A stretch of DNA of 64,000 nt. Origin: Saccharibacillus qingshengii (GTDB lineage Bacteria; Bacillota; Bacilli; Paenibacillales; Paenibacillaceae). The translations under genes and the position numbers were made by a program. The notes under the pieces were generated by a model. That model saw only the letters and a list, made by a program, of their open reading frames with translations. It made no database searches and was not told the origin of the DNA. How positions within the stretch are numbered: the stretch's first letter is position 1; each line of letters starts with the position of its first letter. Below, piece after piece: positions 55,374 to 64,000 of the stretch. The stretch covers positions 127,581 through 191,580 of the forward strand of contig NZ_JAAZWC010000009.1 in assembly GCF_013185195.1 (NCBI RefSeq). The letters run 5' to 3'.

Positions 55374-55396
55374 AAAGTAGAAAGTTAAGCTATGAT
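55369..55396 (+). promoter_or_regulatory. Promoter of the maltodextrin operon
   Basis: TTAACA (55369-55374), 16-bp spacer, TATGAT (55391-55396). Confidence 0.55.
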
Positions 55397-55405
55397 GTGT
55401 AAGTA

Positions 55406-55419
55406 ATAAAGCGCTTAAT
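55406..55419. promoter_or_regulatory. cre-like (CcpA) site
   Basis: ATAAAGCGCTTAAT has the AAAGCGCTT centre of the catabolite response element, just past the predicted transcription start, a usual place for CcpA roadblock repression. Confidence 0.5.
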
Positions 55420-55537
55420 TCAAATTTGTGGAAGCTGCGCAGCTCGAAAAGAAGAACATAAGCAGGCGAAAGCAGGCATAAAACGGGAAAAGGTCCGCAT
55501 ACATAACGAAATGAGCAGGACGGATCGCGCTTTATGA

Positions 55538-55551
55538 TACAAACGTTTGCA
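55538..55551. promoter_or_regulatory. Second LacI-family operator before the binding protein
   Basis: Core CAAACGTTTG (55540-55549) directly after a TATGAT (55533-55538), about 90 bp before the gene start. Confidence 0.7.
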
Positions 55552-55638
55552 CTACATGTTCTTCTTCAGAGGTCAAGGTCGGCCGGCGGACAGGCAGGGC
55601 GCTACGGCGCCGAACCATAACGAAAGGTGGCAGCAGCG

Positions 55639-56967
55639 ATGAAGGGTACGCAAAAATGGGGGTTATGGATCGTCGGACTGATTCTGGTTCTGATGGTGAC
55701 GGCATGCGGAGGAGGAGCTTCGACGACAGGAGGAACGTCTTCGGAGCCAAAAGGAACGGCTGCGACAGGGCAGGAAGGAACCGCAGACCCGGCAGCTCAG
55801 CCGGCAGGCGAGGAAGAACTGCTCCCGGAAGAAGGCGCGGTGCTCAAAGTTTGGGACAGCGGCGACCAGAAAGAATTCATCGAAGACCGGGCGGAGGCAT
55901 TCGAGAAAGAATTCGGCGTGAAGATCGAATTCAGCGAGCTGGGCGCCGACAAAGCTATGAGCCAGATGGTGACCGACGGTCCCGCAGGCGTGGGAGCAGA
56001 CGTCTTCACCGGTCTGCATGACCAGGTGGGACAAGGCCAAGCGGCCGGGATTCTGATGCCGAACGACTGGTTTGAAGAAGAGACCCGTGCGGACAACAGC
56101 GAACTTGCGGTCAACGCGCTGACGTACGACGGCATTCTGTACGGGTATCCGAAGTCGGTCGAGACGACAGCGGTCTTCTACAACAAAGACCTGATCGATG
56201 AAGTGCCGGCCGATTGGGACGGCGTGAAGAAATTCGCGGAAACGTACAACGACCAGGCCGCAAACAAGTACGCAATCATGTGGGAAGTGGCTAACGGCTA
56301 CTACGCTTTCCCGTTCTTCGGCGGCTACGGTTCGTACATCTTCGGCCAGGACGGAACCGATCCGACCGATATCGGGCTGAACAACGAGCAGGGTATCGAA
56401 GCGGCGACATTCATCCAGAGTCTGCACGACATTCTGCCGCTCAAGACTTCGGATATCAACGGGGACATCAAAAAATCGCTCTTCGGCGACGACAAGCTGG
56501 TCATGAACGTCAGCGGCCCGTGGGATGTGGCTTCCCTCAAAGAATCGACGCCCAACCTCGCGGTTAGCCTGTATCCGAAACTGCCGAACGGCAAAGACAT
56601 GACGCCGTTCTCCGGTATCAAAGCCTATTATGTGAGCGCTTATACGAAGTATCCGAACGCGGCCAAGCTGTGGGCCCGCTTCGCTTCGTCGGCGGACAGC
56701 CAGCAGAAGAACTTCGAAATGACGGGCGCACTCCCTTCCAACAAAGAAGCGTCGGCTTCCGATGTGGTGAAGAACGATCCGATCTCTACCGTTTTCCTGC
56801 AGCAGTTTGAGAAGTCCGTGCCGATGCCGTCCATTCCGGCGATCGCGCAGTACTGGTCGCCGATGGAAGCGGCGATCTCCACGATCTGGAACGACGGTAA
56901 AGATCCCAAAGCCGCCATGGACAATATGGTGAGCCAGATGGAGAGCAATATCACGACGGGACAATAA
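55639..56967 (+). CDS. Maltodextrin-binding lipoprotein (MdxE/MalE type)
   Basis: A 442-aa cluster-1 sugar-binding lipoprotein (lipobox LMVTAC). Blocks: LKVWDSGDQKEFIEDRAEAF, FTGLHDQVGQGQAAGIL, LTYDGILYGYPKSVETTAVF, NKDLIDEVPADWD, MTPFSGIKAYYVSAYTKYP. These match MalE/MdxE. ATG 55639 has GAAAGGTGG 8 nt upstream. First gene of the import operon. Confidence 0.92.
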   Translation: MKGTQKWGLWIVGLILVLMVTACGGGASTTGGTSSEPKGTAATGQEGTADPAAQPAGEEELLPEEGAVLKVWDSGDQKEFIEDRAEAFEKEFGVKIEFSELGADKAMSQMVTDGPAGVGADVFTGLHDQVGQGQAAGILMPNDWFEEETRADNSELAVNALTYDGILYGYPKSVETTAVFYNKDLIDEVPADWDGVKKFAETYNDQAANKYAIMWEVANGYYAFPFFGGYGSYIFGQDGTDPTDIGLNNEQGIEAATFIQSLHDILPLKTSDINGDIKKSLFGDDKLVMNVSGPWDVASLKESTPNLAVSLYPKLPNGKDMTPFSGIKAYYVSAYTKYPNAAKLWARFASSADSQQKNFEMTGALPSNKEASASDVVKNDPISTVFLQQFEKSVPMPSIPAIAQYWSPMEAAISTIWNDGKDPKAAMDNMVSQMESNITTGQ

Positions 56968-56992
56968 TACGTTTGACGCACCGGTCCGAAGG

Positions 56993-57027
56993 CCACGGCG
57001 CGTCCGCCTCGGGCGGGCGCGCCGTGG
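56993..57027 (+). promoter_or_regulatory. GC-rich hairpin between binding protein and first permease
   Basis: CCACGGCGCG pairs with CGCGCCGTGG around a shorter inner stem, without a U-run. As in malE-malF gaps elsewhere, it probably protects the upstream mRNA and raises receptor over permease levels. Confidence 0.6.
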
Positions 57028-57066
57028 TCTGACGGATTTTGGAGAGGGAAAGGAAGGGAAACAGAG

Positions 57067-58413
57067 ATGGAAAAAGCGAAAATGGCGGCTCTTCGCAAAC
57101 CGCCCGGCAGCGCCAGGACGGCAGCCTGGCTGTCCGTGCTCGGCATGGGTCTCGGCCAATTGTACAACCGGCAGTTTGTCAAAGCCGCGCTGTTTCTGCT
57201 GGCGGAAGTGCTGGGCGTATTCTTTATCGCGACTCGGCTGATACAGAACCTTACCGGATTGATTACGCTCGGCGATACGCCCACGCGTATGGAGAAAGTC
57301 GGACGGCTCTACCAGAACGTGCCGGGCGACCACTCGATTTTTATCATGATTTACGGATTGGTCGCTTTCTTGTTCGTGGCCCTGTTCGCCGTATTTTATG
57401 TATTGAACGTCCGCGACGCCTATACGGTGGGCCGTCTGCGGGAAGAAGGCCGCGAAGCGCCGAACTTCCGCGGCACGCTGCGGTACGCTTCGGACAAAGG
57501 ATTCCCGTACGTCCTGCTGTCGCTGCCTACGGTCGGCGTTCTCTTTTTCACCGTGCTTCCGATCTTGTTCATGATCCTGATCGCGTTCACGAACTACGCG
57601 GCGCCGGACCATATCCCGCCGAAGAACCTCGTCGATTGGGTCGGATTCGATACGTTCAAGAATCTGCTGACGCTCAAATCTTGGAGCCGTACGTTCTACG
57701 GCGTGCTGACCTGGACCGTGATCTGGGCGATTCTGGCTACGGTCACCACTTACTTCGGCGGCATTTTCGTGGCGCTGCTGATCGAACAGCACGGCATCCG
57801 CTTCAAAGCGTTCTGGCGCACCGTGTTCATTATTCCTTATGCCATCCCGCAGTTCATTTCCCTGCTGGTCATGAAGAATCTGCTCAACGACCAGTTCGGA
57901 CCGATCAACCAGTATTTGCGCTGGATGGGTCTCGGCGGCCTGCCGTGGCTGAACGATCCGTTCTGGGCCAAAGTGACCGTACTTATGGTCAATATGTGGA
58001 TCGGGATACCGGTCTCGATGATTCTGGTACTCGGCGTATTGACTTCGATTCCGAAAGACCTGTACGAAGCGGCCGATATCGACGGGGCTTCTTCGTTCCG
58101 CAAGTTCCGCGCGATTACGCTGCCGTTCGTGCTGTTCCAGACGACGCCGGTATTGATTATGCAGTTTGCGGGCAATATCAACAACTTCAACGTCATTTAC
58201 CTGCTTACGGGCGGACAGCCGGCCAACGGCGAATATTCGTTTGCGGGCAGTACCGATCTGCTGGTGACGTGGCTGTACAAGCTGACCCTCGACAATCAGC
58301 GCTATAACTTCGCTTCGGCGGTCGGCATCATCATTTTCATCATTATTGCCTCGTTCTCGATTTACAACTATCGGAGAAGCCGGTCGTTCAAAGAGGAGGA
58401 CATGATCCAATGA
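57067..58413 (+). CDS. Maltodextrin ABC transporter permease MdxF/MalF type
   Basis: A 448-aa permease with an extra N-terminal hydrophobic region and six core helices; the EAA loop LYEAADIDGASSFRKFRAITLP is clear, as is the MalF-specific stretch QFAGNINNFNVIYLLTGGQP. GGAAGGGAAA lies upstream. Its end overlaps the next gene by 4 bp. Confidence 0.92.
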   Translation: MEKAKMAALRKPPGSARTAAWLSVLGMGLGQLYNRQFVKAALFLLAEVLGVFFIATRLIQNLTGLITLGDTPTRMEKVGRLYQNVPGDHSIFIMIYGLVAFLFVALFAVFYVLNVRDAYTVGRLREEGREAPNFRGTLRYASDKGFPYVLLSLPTVGVLFFTVLPILFMILIAFTNYAAPDHIPPKNLVDWVGFDTFKNLLTLKSWSRTFYGVLTWTVIWAILATVTTYFGGIFVALLIEQHGIRFKAFWRTVFIIPYAIPQFISLLVMKNLLNDQFGPINQYLRWMGLGGLPWLNDPFWAKVTVLMVNMWIGIPVSMILVLGVLTSIPKDLYEAADIDGASSFRKFRAITLPFVLFQTTPVLIMQFAGNINNFNVIYLLTGGQPANGEYSFAGSTDLLVTWLYKLTLDNQRYNFASAVGIIIFIIIASFSIYNYRRSRSFKEEDMIQ

Positions 58414-59252
58414 AGAGCAAACGAAGTCTCAAGCTTACACTCAGCTATATCCTGCTCGTCTTGATCGCGATTGCGTCGATCTACCCGGCGATCTGGATCG
58501 TCATGTCCTCGTTCAAAGCCGGCGACTCGCTGTACAGCGAAACGTTTATCCCGAGAGAACTGACGCTGCAGCATTACAAAGACCTGTTCCTCGGCCACAG
58601 CGACAAAGACCTGCCTTACCTCAGCTGGTACTGGAACACGCTGAAGATCGCCGTCACCAGTATGGTGCTGGGCACGATCATCCAGGTGCTGACGGCGTAC
58701 GCCATGTCGCGCTTCCGGTTCAAAGGCCGGCAGACGGCGATGACGACGGTGCTGATCCTCGGCATGTTCCCGGGCTTCATGAGCATGATCGCCATCTATC
58801 TGATGCTGCTGCAGCTCAATCTGCTCGATTCTCCGTGGGCTCTGGTGCTGGTGTACACGGCGGGAGCGGCGCTCGGGATGTTCGTGGCCAAAGGGTTTTT
58901 CGATACCATTCCGCGCGCGCTCGAAGAATCGGCGCTGCTGGACGGAGCGGGGCACTGGAAGATCTTTACCGCGATCATTCTGCCGCTGTCCCGTCCGATC
59001 ATTACGTATATCGCGCTGACCACGTTTACGGGAGCCTGGGTCGACTTTATCTTCGCCCGGCTGATCCTGCGTTCGCGCGAGAATTGGACGCTTGCCGTCG
59101 GGCTCTACGAGATGGTCAACACCTATTCGAGTACCGAATTCACGCTGTTCGCGGCCGGTTCGGTGCTGGTGGCGATTCCGATTACGATTCTGTACATGTT
59201 CCTGCAGCGTTTCCTGGTGCAGGGGCTGACGGCCGGAGCGACCAAAGGATGA
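58410..59252 (+). CDS. Maltodextrin ABC transporter permease MdxG/MalG type
   Basis: A 280-aa permease with six helices and the EAA loop ALEESALLDGAGHWKIFTAI. Typical start YILLVLIAIASIYPAIWIVM and tail QRFLVQGLTAGATKG. The ATPase is not encoded here; a shared MsmX-like ATPase elsewhere is expected. Confidence 0.93.
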   Translation: MKSKRSLKLTLSYILLVLIAIASIYPAIWIVMSSFKAGDSLYSETFIPRELTLQHYKDLFLGHSDKDLPYLSWYWNTLKIAVTSMVLGTIIQVLTAYAMSRFRFKGRQTAMTTVLILGMFPGFMSMIAIYLMLLQLNLLDSPWALVLVYTAGAALGMFVAKGFFDTIPRALEESALLDGAGHWKIFTAIILPLSRPIITYIALTTFTGAWVDFIFARLILRSRENWTLAVGLYEMVNTYSSTEFTLFAAGSVLVAIPITILYMFLQRFLVQGLTAGATKG

Positions 59253-59377
59253 GAAGATTCCGATTGGGCCAAAGAAAACACGAAGAGGCGGCGGAGCTTA
59301 TCCGGCGAAACGTTCGACGAGGGAGCCGCGCGGCCAAAGCCGGGCTCAAGGCTGCGGCTGCGCCCGGCGGGGCATGG

Positions 59378-61222
59378 ATGAAAATCCGGCCGCTGCCCGC
59401 GTTCGCCGCGGCGCTGCTGCTGGCTTCGCTGGCCGCCGGCTGCTCGGGCGGCGGGACTTCGCAGCCAAGCGGGAACGGGGCGGAAGCCGGCGTATCCGCT
59501 CCGGCTGCGGGAAGCGAATCTGCGAAGCCCGGCGGTGCAGCAGCTTCAGGCGGTGCTGCGGGCAGTTCGGCCGGCGAAGCGAAGACCGTCTCGGCCGAGC
59601 CCGACGAGCAGCCGGGGACGGTCTATTACGAGATCTTCGTCCGCTCGTTCTATGATTCGGACGGCGACGGAATCGGCGATCTGAACGGGGTGACGGAGAA
59701 GCTGGATGATCTGAACGACGGCGATCCGTCGACCAGCGACGACCTGGGGATCGGCGGCATCTGGCTGATGCCGATTCTCGAATCGCCGAGCTATCACGGC
59801 TACGATGTGACGGATTACGACCGGGTGAACCCGGATTACGGCACGGAAGCCGACCTGCAGAGATTGGTGGACGAAGCCCACAAACGCGGGATCAAGGTCA
59901 TTATGGATCTGGTCGTGAACCACACCGGCAGCGGCCATCCCTGGTTCAAAGATTCCGCGTCGGGCCCCGGGGCAGCGCATCGGGACTGGTATGTGTGGGC
60001 CGAAGATGCGGGGATCGAACCGTCGGGGCAAAGCGCGGCCGGCAGCGGCAGCCCGTGGCATGCCAAGAACGGCAGCCATTATATGGGCACGTTCTGGGGC
60101 GAGATGCCCGATCTGAACTTCGATAATCCGGAAGTGCGTGCGGAGATGATCCGGATCGGCCGCCGCTGGCTCGATCTCGGGCTGGACGGGTTCCGTCTGG
60201 ATGCCGCCAAGCATATCTACGAAGACCGGACCGAAGACCGCGGCCCGGAGACGACGAAGAAAAATGTACAGTGGTGGCAGGAATTCCGCAGCGCTTTGCA
60301 AGCTTCGAATCCCGATGTGTATCTGGTCGGCGAGATCTGGGAGAATTCCCCAGCGGCGGTCGCGCCGTATCTCGACAACGCCTTCGATTCCGGCTTCAAC
60401 TTTGGGCTGGCCGAAGGGTTGGTCGGCGCGGCCAAAAGCGGGCACGCCGGCAGTGCATTCAGCCGTCTGCCGGATTACTACCGGCTGTTCGGCGAAGCCT
60501 CAGGCGGACAGTTCGTCGATGCGGGCTTCCTGACGAATCACGATCAGGATCGGGTGATGACGCAGCTCGGCGGCCGCCTCGATGCCATGAAGACGGCGGC
60601 GGCCATGCTGCTGACGCTGCCGGGCAATCCGTTTATCTACTACGGCGAAGAGATCGGCATGCTCGGGGCCAAGCCCGACGAACAGATCCGCGAACCGATG
60701 CTCTGGGCGGCGCCCGGCGAAGATCCGGGGCAGACGACCTGGGAGCCGCTGATTGCCAATGCAAAAGCGGCGGATTCCCGTTCCGGCTCGGGCACATCCG
60801 GCGGCGCAGCCGGGTCTTCGGCCGCCGCCAAGCCGACCGGCCCGGACGCAGGCGCCGCCACGGTCGCCGCCCAGACCGGCGATCCCGATTCGCTGCTCTC
60901 GCGCTACCGGACGCTGATCCGCTGGCGCGATGAGATTCCCGCGCTTGGCAGCGGCGCCCTCGAAGCGTACGACCCCGGCGACGACCGGGCCGCCGGCTGG
61001 ATTCGCACTTCGAAGGGGCAGCGCGTGCTCGTGCTGCACAACCTGTCCGGCGAGCCGCTGGAACTCGCCGTATCCCGTCCGGCGGAAGCGGCGCCGGCAG
61101 CTCCCGGCGGCGAAGCCGAATTCGGCCGTCTGCTGCGCGCGACGGACCCCGCCGCCGGACTCGACCCGGCGGGGGAGCGGCTGATTCTGCCGCCCCATGC
61201 AAGCGCCGTATTGGGACGCTAG
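59378..61222 (+). CDS. Extracellular alpha-amylase lipoprotein (GH13)
   Basis: A 614-aa GH13 enzyme on the cell surface that trims starch or maltodextrin for the transporter. Lipoprotein signal MKIRPLPAFAAALLLASLAA then GC. A Gly/Ser/Ala linker is followed by the barrel: DLVVNHTG, GFRLDAAKHI (nucleophile Asp), YLVGEIWE (acid Glu), FLTNHDQDR. A second Gly/Ser/Ala-rich insertion (near 465-510) interrupts the C-terminal part. ATG 59378 fits the signal peptide; ATG 59249, overlapping the permease stop, would add 43 basic residues. Confidence 0.87.
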   Translation: MKIRPLPAFAAALLLASLAAGCSGGGTSQPSGNGAEAGVSAPAAGSESAKPGGAAASGGAAGSSAGEAKTVSAEPDEQPGTVYYEIFVRSFYDSDGDGIGDLNGVTEKLDDLNDGDPSTSDDLGIGGIWLMPILESPSYHGYDVTDYDRVNPDYGTEADLQRLVDEAHKRGIKVIMDLVVNHTGSGHPWFKDSASGPGAAHRDWYVWAEDAGIEPSGQSAAGSGSPWHAKNGSHYMGTFWGEMPDLNFDNPEVRAEMIRIGRRWLDLGLDGFRLDAAKHIYEDRTEDRGPETTKKNVQWWQEFRSALQASNPDVYLVGEIWENSPAAVAPYLDNAFDSGFNFGLAEGLVGAAKSGHAGSAFSRLPDYYRLFGEASGGQFVDAGFLTNHDQDRVMTQLGGRLDAMKTAAAMLLTLPGNPFIYYGEEIGMLGAKPDEQIREPMLWAAPGEDPGQTTWEPLIANAKAADSRSGSGTSGGAAGSSAAAKPTGPDAGAATVAAQTGDPDSLLSRYRTLIRWRDEIPALGSGALEAYDPGDDRAAGWIRTSKGQRVLVLHNLSGEPLELAVSRPAEAAPAAPGGEAEFGRLLRATDPAAGLDPAGERLILPPHASAVLGR

Positions 61223-61277
61223 CCGTCCGAAGCGGCATTCGGGCTGGGCAGCGGATTGGCTTATCCGACCCCATCCC

Positions 61278-61339
61278 AAAAAAGCAGCTCCAGGCCCACT
61301 TTGTTCCGATCGGAACAAGGCGGGCTGGAGCTGCTTTTT
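61278..61339. terminator. Bidirectional terminator of the maltodextrin operon
   Basis: AAAAGCAGCTCCAG pairs with CTGGAGCTGCTTTT around an inner stem TTGTTCC/GGAACAA, with T and A runs on either side; shared with the convergent cyclase gene. Confidence 0.85.
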
Positions 61340-61352
61340 ACGTTCGGACCGA

Positions 61353-62825
61353 CTATTGGGACGTCGTTTGGAACGGCTGCAGACACGAATCGCGCGCCGA
61401 GTTGGCGAATACGAATCGCGAGCGGCCTTCGTGCTTCGCCCGGTACAGCACTTCGTCGGCGCGTCCGATAAAGTCGTGCGCATTCGACTTCTCGCCCGGG
61501 CGAAGCGTGCAGCCGCCGATACTGATCGTGATCTGGTCGGCGACCTCCGAATACTGATGCGGAATCGCCAGGGAACGGACGCTCTCCAGCATAAGCTCCG
61601 CAATCTGCTGCGCTTCAAGTTCGCTGTGTCCGGGCAGGATGATCGCGAATTCTTCGCCGCCGTAGCGGGCAGTGAAGCCGAAGTGGGCGAGCGCTTCCGC
61701 TTCCAGGCGCGGCGCTACGCTTCGCAGCACCATGTCTCCGCCCAGATGGCCGTAATGGTCGTTGTACGACTTGAAGAAATCGATATCGATCATCAGCAGG
61801 GACAGATGTTCTTTTGCCCGCTGGGGTGCATTCAATTCCTGCTTGAGCACATCGTCGAACTTGCGCCGGTTAGAGATCCGGGTCAGACTGTCGATGCCCG
61901 ACATTTCTTTGAGCTGTTCGTTCGCCGCTTCCAAAGCCTGCTTAGATTCTTCGAGTTCTTCATGCTGGCGGCTCAGCCGGACGAATAATTTGTTCACTTC
62001 GCTGACGATAGCCAGAAGCACCACCGTCGAGGCGATCAGGGAATCGATGCGTGCGCCGTACCAGCCCAGCGTGTAGCGTTCTCCGGCTGCAAGGCTCAAC
62101 GTGATGCCCAGCAGAAAAGCGAATACGGCGACGCTGAGCCATACCCGCAGCACGCCGCGTTTTTTGTACGGAAATACCGAGCAGACAAAAGCAAGCGCGC
62201 AAAACGCCCAGATTGCAGGCCCGATCCCCGATTCGATCATTTTGTGGTAATTGTTGTCTTCGATCAGAACCGGCAGAAAGCTCTGTCCGGCGGTAGCCAA
62301 GGCCAGCAGCAGCGCTCCGACCAGCAGCACCGCCGCGGTTCCGATAAACAGGTAGCGGGGGAGCAGCCGGCGGTCGATGATCTTTTTATTGAAATGAAGC
62401 GATCCGATGAACAAGAGAATGCCCAAAGGGAAGCACAGGTGCCAGAAACACCACAACCAGGACGCCGTCTGCGATCCGGAAGCGAAAAGGCCCGACAGAG
62501 GCAGCATACCGGTCAGCGACAGCAGATAGAACAGGCTGATCATTCCGGTAAGCAAAAAGGTACAGGCCAGCAGCAGCAGCGGAAGAATGCGCGAAGACCG
62601 GAATTGGTTGAACAGAATAAATGAAGTCAAAATATCGCCCATCACTCCCCAAGCTCCAAGCACAGGGAAGAAAGCGGACATGACCGGCAGTTTCGTACCC
62701 GCGAACAATAAAGCGGCCGCAGTGAGGAAGGCCATGATTAAAGCCAATACAAGGGCAACGCGCCGCTGGCGCGGGCTGATATGGAACAGCTGATCTTGCG
62801 AATCGTTGTAAAATAATATATTCAA
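61353..62825 (-). CDS. Membrane diguanylate cyclase (GGDEF)
   Basis: A 490-aa protein with about eight N-terminal helices (1-285), a coiled-coil linker (LSRQHEELEESKQALEAANE), and a GGDEF domain (about 310-475). The active loop ARYGGEEFAII is intact, so it should make c-di-GMP. The product-inhibition RxxD motif five residues ahead is absent (HFGF instead). Together with the EAL protein at 29636 it sets c-di-GMP levels. No sensory motif in the membrane part is recognised. Confidence 0.88.
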   Translation of the reverse strand: MNILFYNDSQDQLFHISPRQRRVALVLALIMAFLTAAALLFAGTKLPVMSAFFPVLGAWGVMGDILTSFILFNQFRSSRILPLLLLACTFLLTGMISLFYLLSLTGMLPLSGLFASGSQTASWLWCFWHLCFPLGILLFIGSLHFNKKIIDRRLLPRYLFIGTAAVLLVGALLLALATAGQSFLPVLIEDNNYHKMIESGIGPAIWAFCALAFVCSVFPYKKRGVLRVWLSVAVFAFLLGITLSLAAGERYTLGWYGARIDSLIASTVVLLAIVSEVNKLFVRLSRQHEELEESKQALEAANEQLKEMSGIDSLTRISNRRKFDDVLKQELNAPQRAKEHLSLLMIDIDFFKSYNDHYGHLGGDMVLRSVAPRLEAEALAHFGFTARYGGEEFAIILPGHSELEAQQIAELMLESVRSLAIPHQYSEVADQITISIGGCTLRPGEKSNAHDFIGRADEVLYRAKHEGRSRFVFANSARDSCLQPFQTTSQ

Positions 62826-63183
62826 GAAAAGCCTTCCTTTCCATCAAAACGAGCCACGGTTACCTAATAGCAAGTCCGTCGGCGCATCATCGTTCCGATG
62901 ATGTTAACGGTATGGGATTTTTTATATGAAATCAATGAGAAAAAGGGAGGATAAACGCCGGAATTGCGAAAATAAATTCCAAAATCTGTAGGAAACCGCA
63001 AAAAATAACCTCGTTCCTGCCGATCGGCAGAAACGAGGTCATTCGCTAAGCTTGCTATATATGAACGGCGGCACGCGGCGCGGACGTTTTGCGGATCCGG
63101 CTCGTCAGTCGGTTCCGGGCGTCCTCTGTTCGCCTACTGCTCGTGCGCCCTTATATGTCGGGCTTGGTGCATCGGGGATTGGA
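62826..63183. other. 358-bp gap upstream of the cyclase gene
   Basis: Contains the cyclase promoter region, a hairpin terminator (63007-63038) for the flavin oxidoreductase, and no gene. Confidence 0.5.
63007..63038 (-). terminator. Terminator of the flavin oxidoreductase gene
   Basis: ACCTCGTT..CTGCC pairs with GGCAG..AACGAGGT; on the minus strand a T-rich stretch (TATTTTTTG) follows. Confidence 0.75.
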
Positions 63184-64000
63184 TTACTCGGCGGTTTCGG
63201 CTTCGACGACTGGGAACCAGCCCGGCAGGCCGATGATCATGCCCCAGAGGTTGTCCGGAACGACCAGACGATCCTGATCGGCAGCGGTAAGGGTTACCGC
63301 GATGTCGGCTTCCTGGCCGGCTTCGACTTTCTGTACCCAATCCGGCTCGACGATCAATTCGCGGCCGAGAGCGACCATAGCGGCGCCCAGCTCGATCGCT
63401 TCCACAGCCTGCTCCGGCGTATGGATCGATCCGACTCCGATTACCGGCGTGCCGGCTGCGGCTTCGACGATCTGCTCGAGGCGCGTGCGGTTCAGGTCGC
63501 CGCCGCGGCGCGGCTTGGAGTTATACTCCATCAGCGATACGTGCAGGTAGCTGAGGTTCTTGCCGCCCAGCGCTTTAAGCAGCGTGAACGTGTGGTCCAT
63601 CGTCAAGCCTTCTTCTTCCGGCTCTTCCGGCGAGAAGCGGTAGCCGACGATGAAAGGTTCTTTGGTTGCGGCAGCGACAGCGCGCTGCACTTCGTCGACA
63701 ACGGCCAGCGGGAACGTCAGGCGATCTTCAACGCTTCCGCCCCATTTGTCTTCGCGGCGGTTCGACCAACCGGAGAAGAACTGCTGGATCAGGTAGCCGT
63801 TGGCGCCGTGGATTTCCACGCCGTCGAATCCTGCACGGATCGCAATCTCGGTTGCACGGCCGAAGTCCAGGACGATCGATTCGATCTCTTCGTTTGTCAG
63901 TTCACGGGATTTCGAACCATCTTTCAGTTCGATTTCGCTCGGTCCGACAACGTCGCCTTCAGGCACGAGTGCGCGGGGTCCCTGAATACCAGCGTGGAAG
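63184..64000 (-). CDS. NADH:flavin oxidoreductase / Old Yellow Enzyme, 5' end outside the window
   Basis: The last 272 codons of an FMN-binding OYE-family ene-reductase; the start lies beyond the right edge. In frame to base 64000 it reads FHAGIQGPRALVP, with the active-site loop HAG(I/R)QG. Also seen: GFDGVEIHGANGYLIQQFFS, then WSNRREDKWGGSVEDR, and the phosphate site GVGSIHTPEQAVEAI with MVALGRELIVEPDW. Substrate not evident. Confidence 0.9.
   Translation of the reverse strand, partial: FHAGIQGPRALVPEGDVVGPSEIELKDGSKSRELTNEEIESIVLDFGRATEIAIRAGFDGVEIHGANGYLIQQFFSGWSNRREDKWGGSVEDRLTFPLAVVDEVQRAVAAATKEPFIVGYRFSPEEPEEEGLTMDHTFTLLKALGGKNLSYLHVSLMEYNSKPRRGGDLNRTRLEQIVEAAAGTPVIGVGSIHTPEQAVEAIELGAAMVALGRELIVEPDWVQKVEAGQEADIAVTLTAADQDRLVVPDNLWGMIIGLPGWFPVVEAETAE

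Larger units (their letters stand above)
55085..55638. other. Divergent control region of the maltodextrin locus
   Basis: 554-bp gap between the regulator and the binding protein. It contains a half-like site at 55301-55313, a full operator 55358-55373, a promoter, a cre-like site and a second operator at 55538-55551. No gene. Confidence 0.7.

Noticed and set aside
55663-58410. 915-codon minus-strand frame
   Set aside because: It is antisense to the well supported binding-protein and permease genes.

Overview
The window looks like chromosomal DNA of a GC-rich, low-repeat Bacillota, most likely Paenibacillaceae (Paenibacillus/Saccharibacillus type). Reasons: strong AGGAGG-type ribosome sites, U-tract terminators, purine and TPP riboswitches, CsoR-CopZ-CopA, a Bacillus-like nadB-nadC-nadA / nifS-nadR divergon, mannitol and maltodextrin operons, and families of short palindromic intergenic repeats. 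I see no rRNA, tRNA, CRISPR array, transposase or phage gene.

Layout. 1-4421: heptamer array, GrpB protein, ECF sigma factor with a membrane partner, and a guanine-class riboswitch in front of an FAD dehydrogenase. 5013-12048: oligopeptide ABC transporter made of a double-ATPase protein, two permeases with long extra N-terminal regions, and a substrate-binding lipoprotein whose lobes are in permuted order. 12233-14511: acetyltransferase, MBL hydrolase, thymidine kinase. 14663-18342: copper island with three near-identical CsoR boxes and a tandem 107-bp foldable element. 18582-25019: secreted protein, nitroreductase, Ser/Thr kinase, a very basic Ser/His-rich microprotein, purine nucleoside phosphorylase, TatD hydrolase. 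25352-28775: TPP-riboswitch-controlled thiamine-precursor transporter (minus strand). 28958-31754: flavin-binding stress protein, EAL protein, UppP. 31886-37269: NAD de novo synthesis and its repressor. 37448-39403: CrtO-like protein, lipoprotein, stalk-domain protein. 39468-41830: carboxynorspermidine (or carboxyspermidine) pathway. 42394-43500: membrane phosphoesterase. 43764-49421: mannitol operon mtlR-mtlA-mtlD (minus). 49928-50776: nuclease-fold/HTH protein. 51502-61222: maltodextrin regulon (GH65 phosphorylase, LacI regulator, binding protein, two permeases, amylase lipoprotein) tied together by CAAACGTTTG operators. 61353-64000: diguanylate cyclase and a partial Old Yellow Enzyme.

The most unusual items are the circularly permuted peptide-binding protein (10189-12048) with its extended permeases, the guanine-class aptamer whose geometry predicts ligand-induced expression (2709-2816), and the duplicated hairpin element between csoR and copZ.
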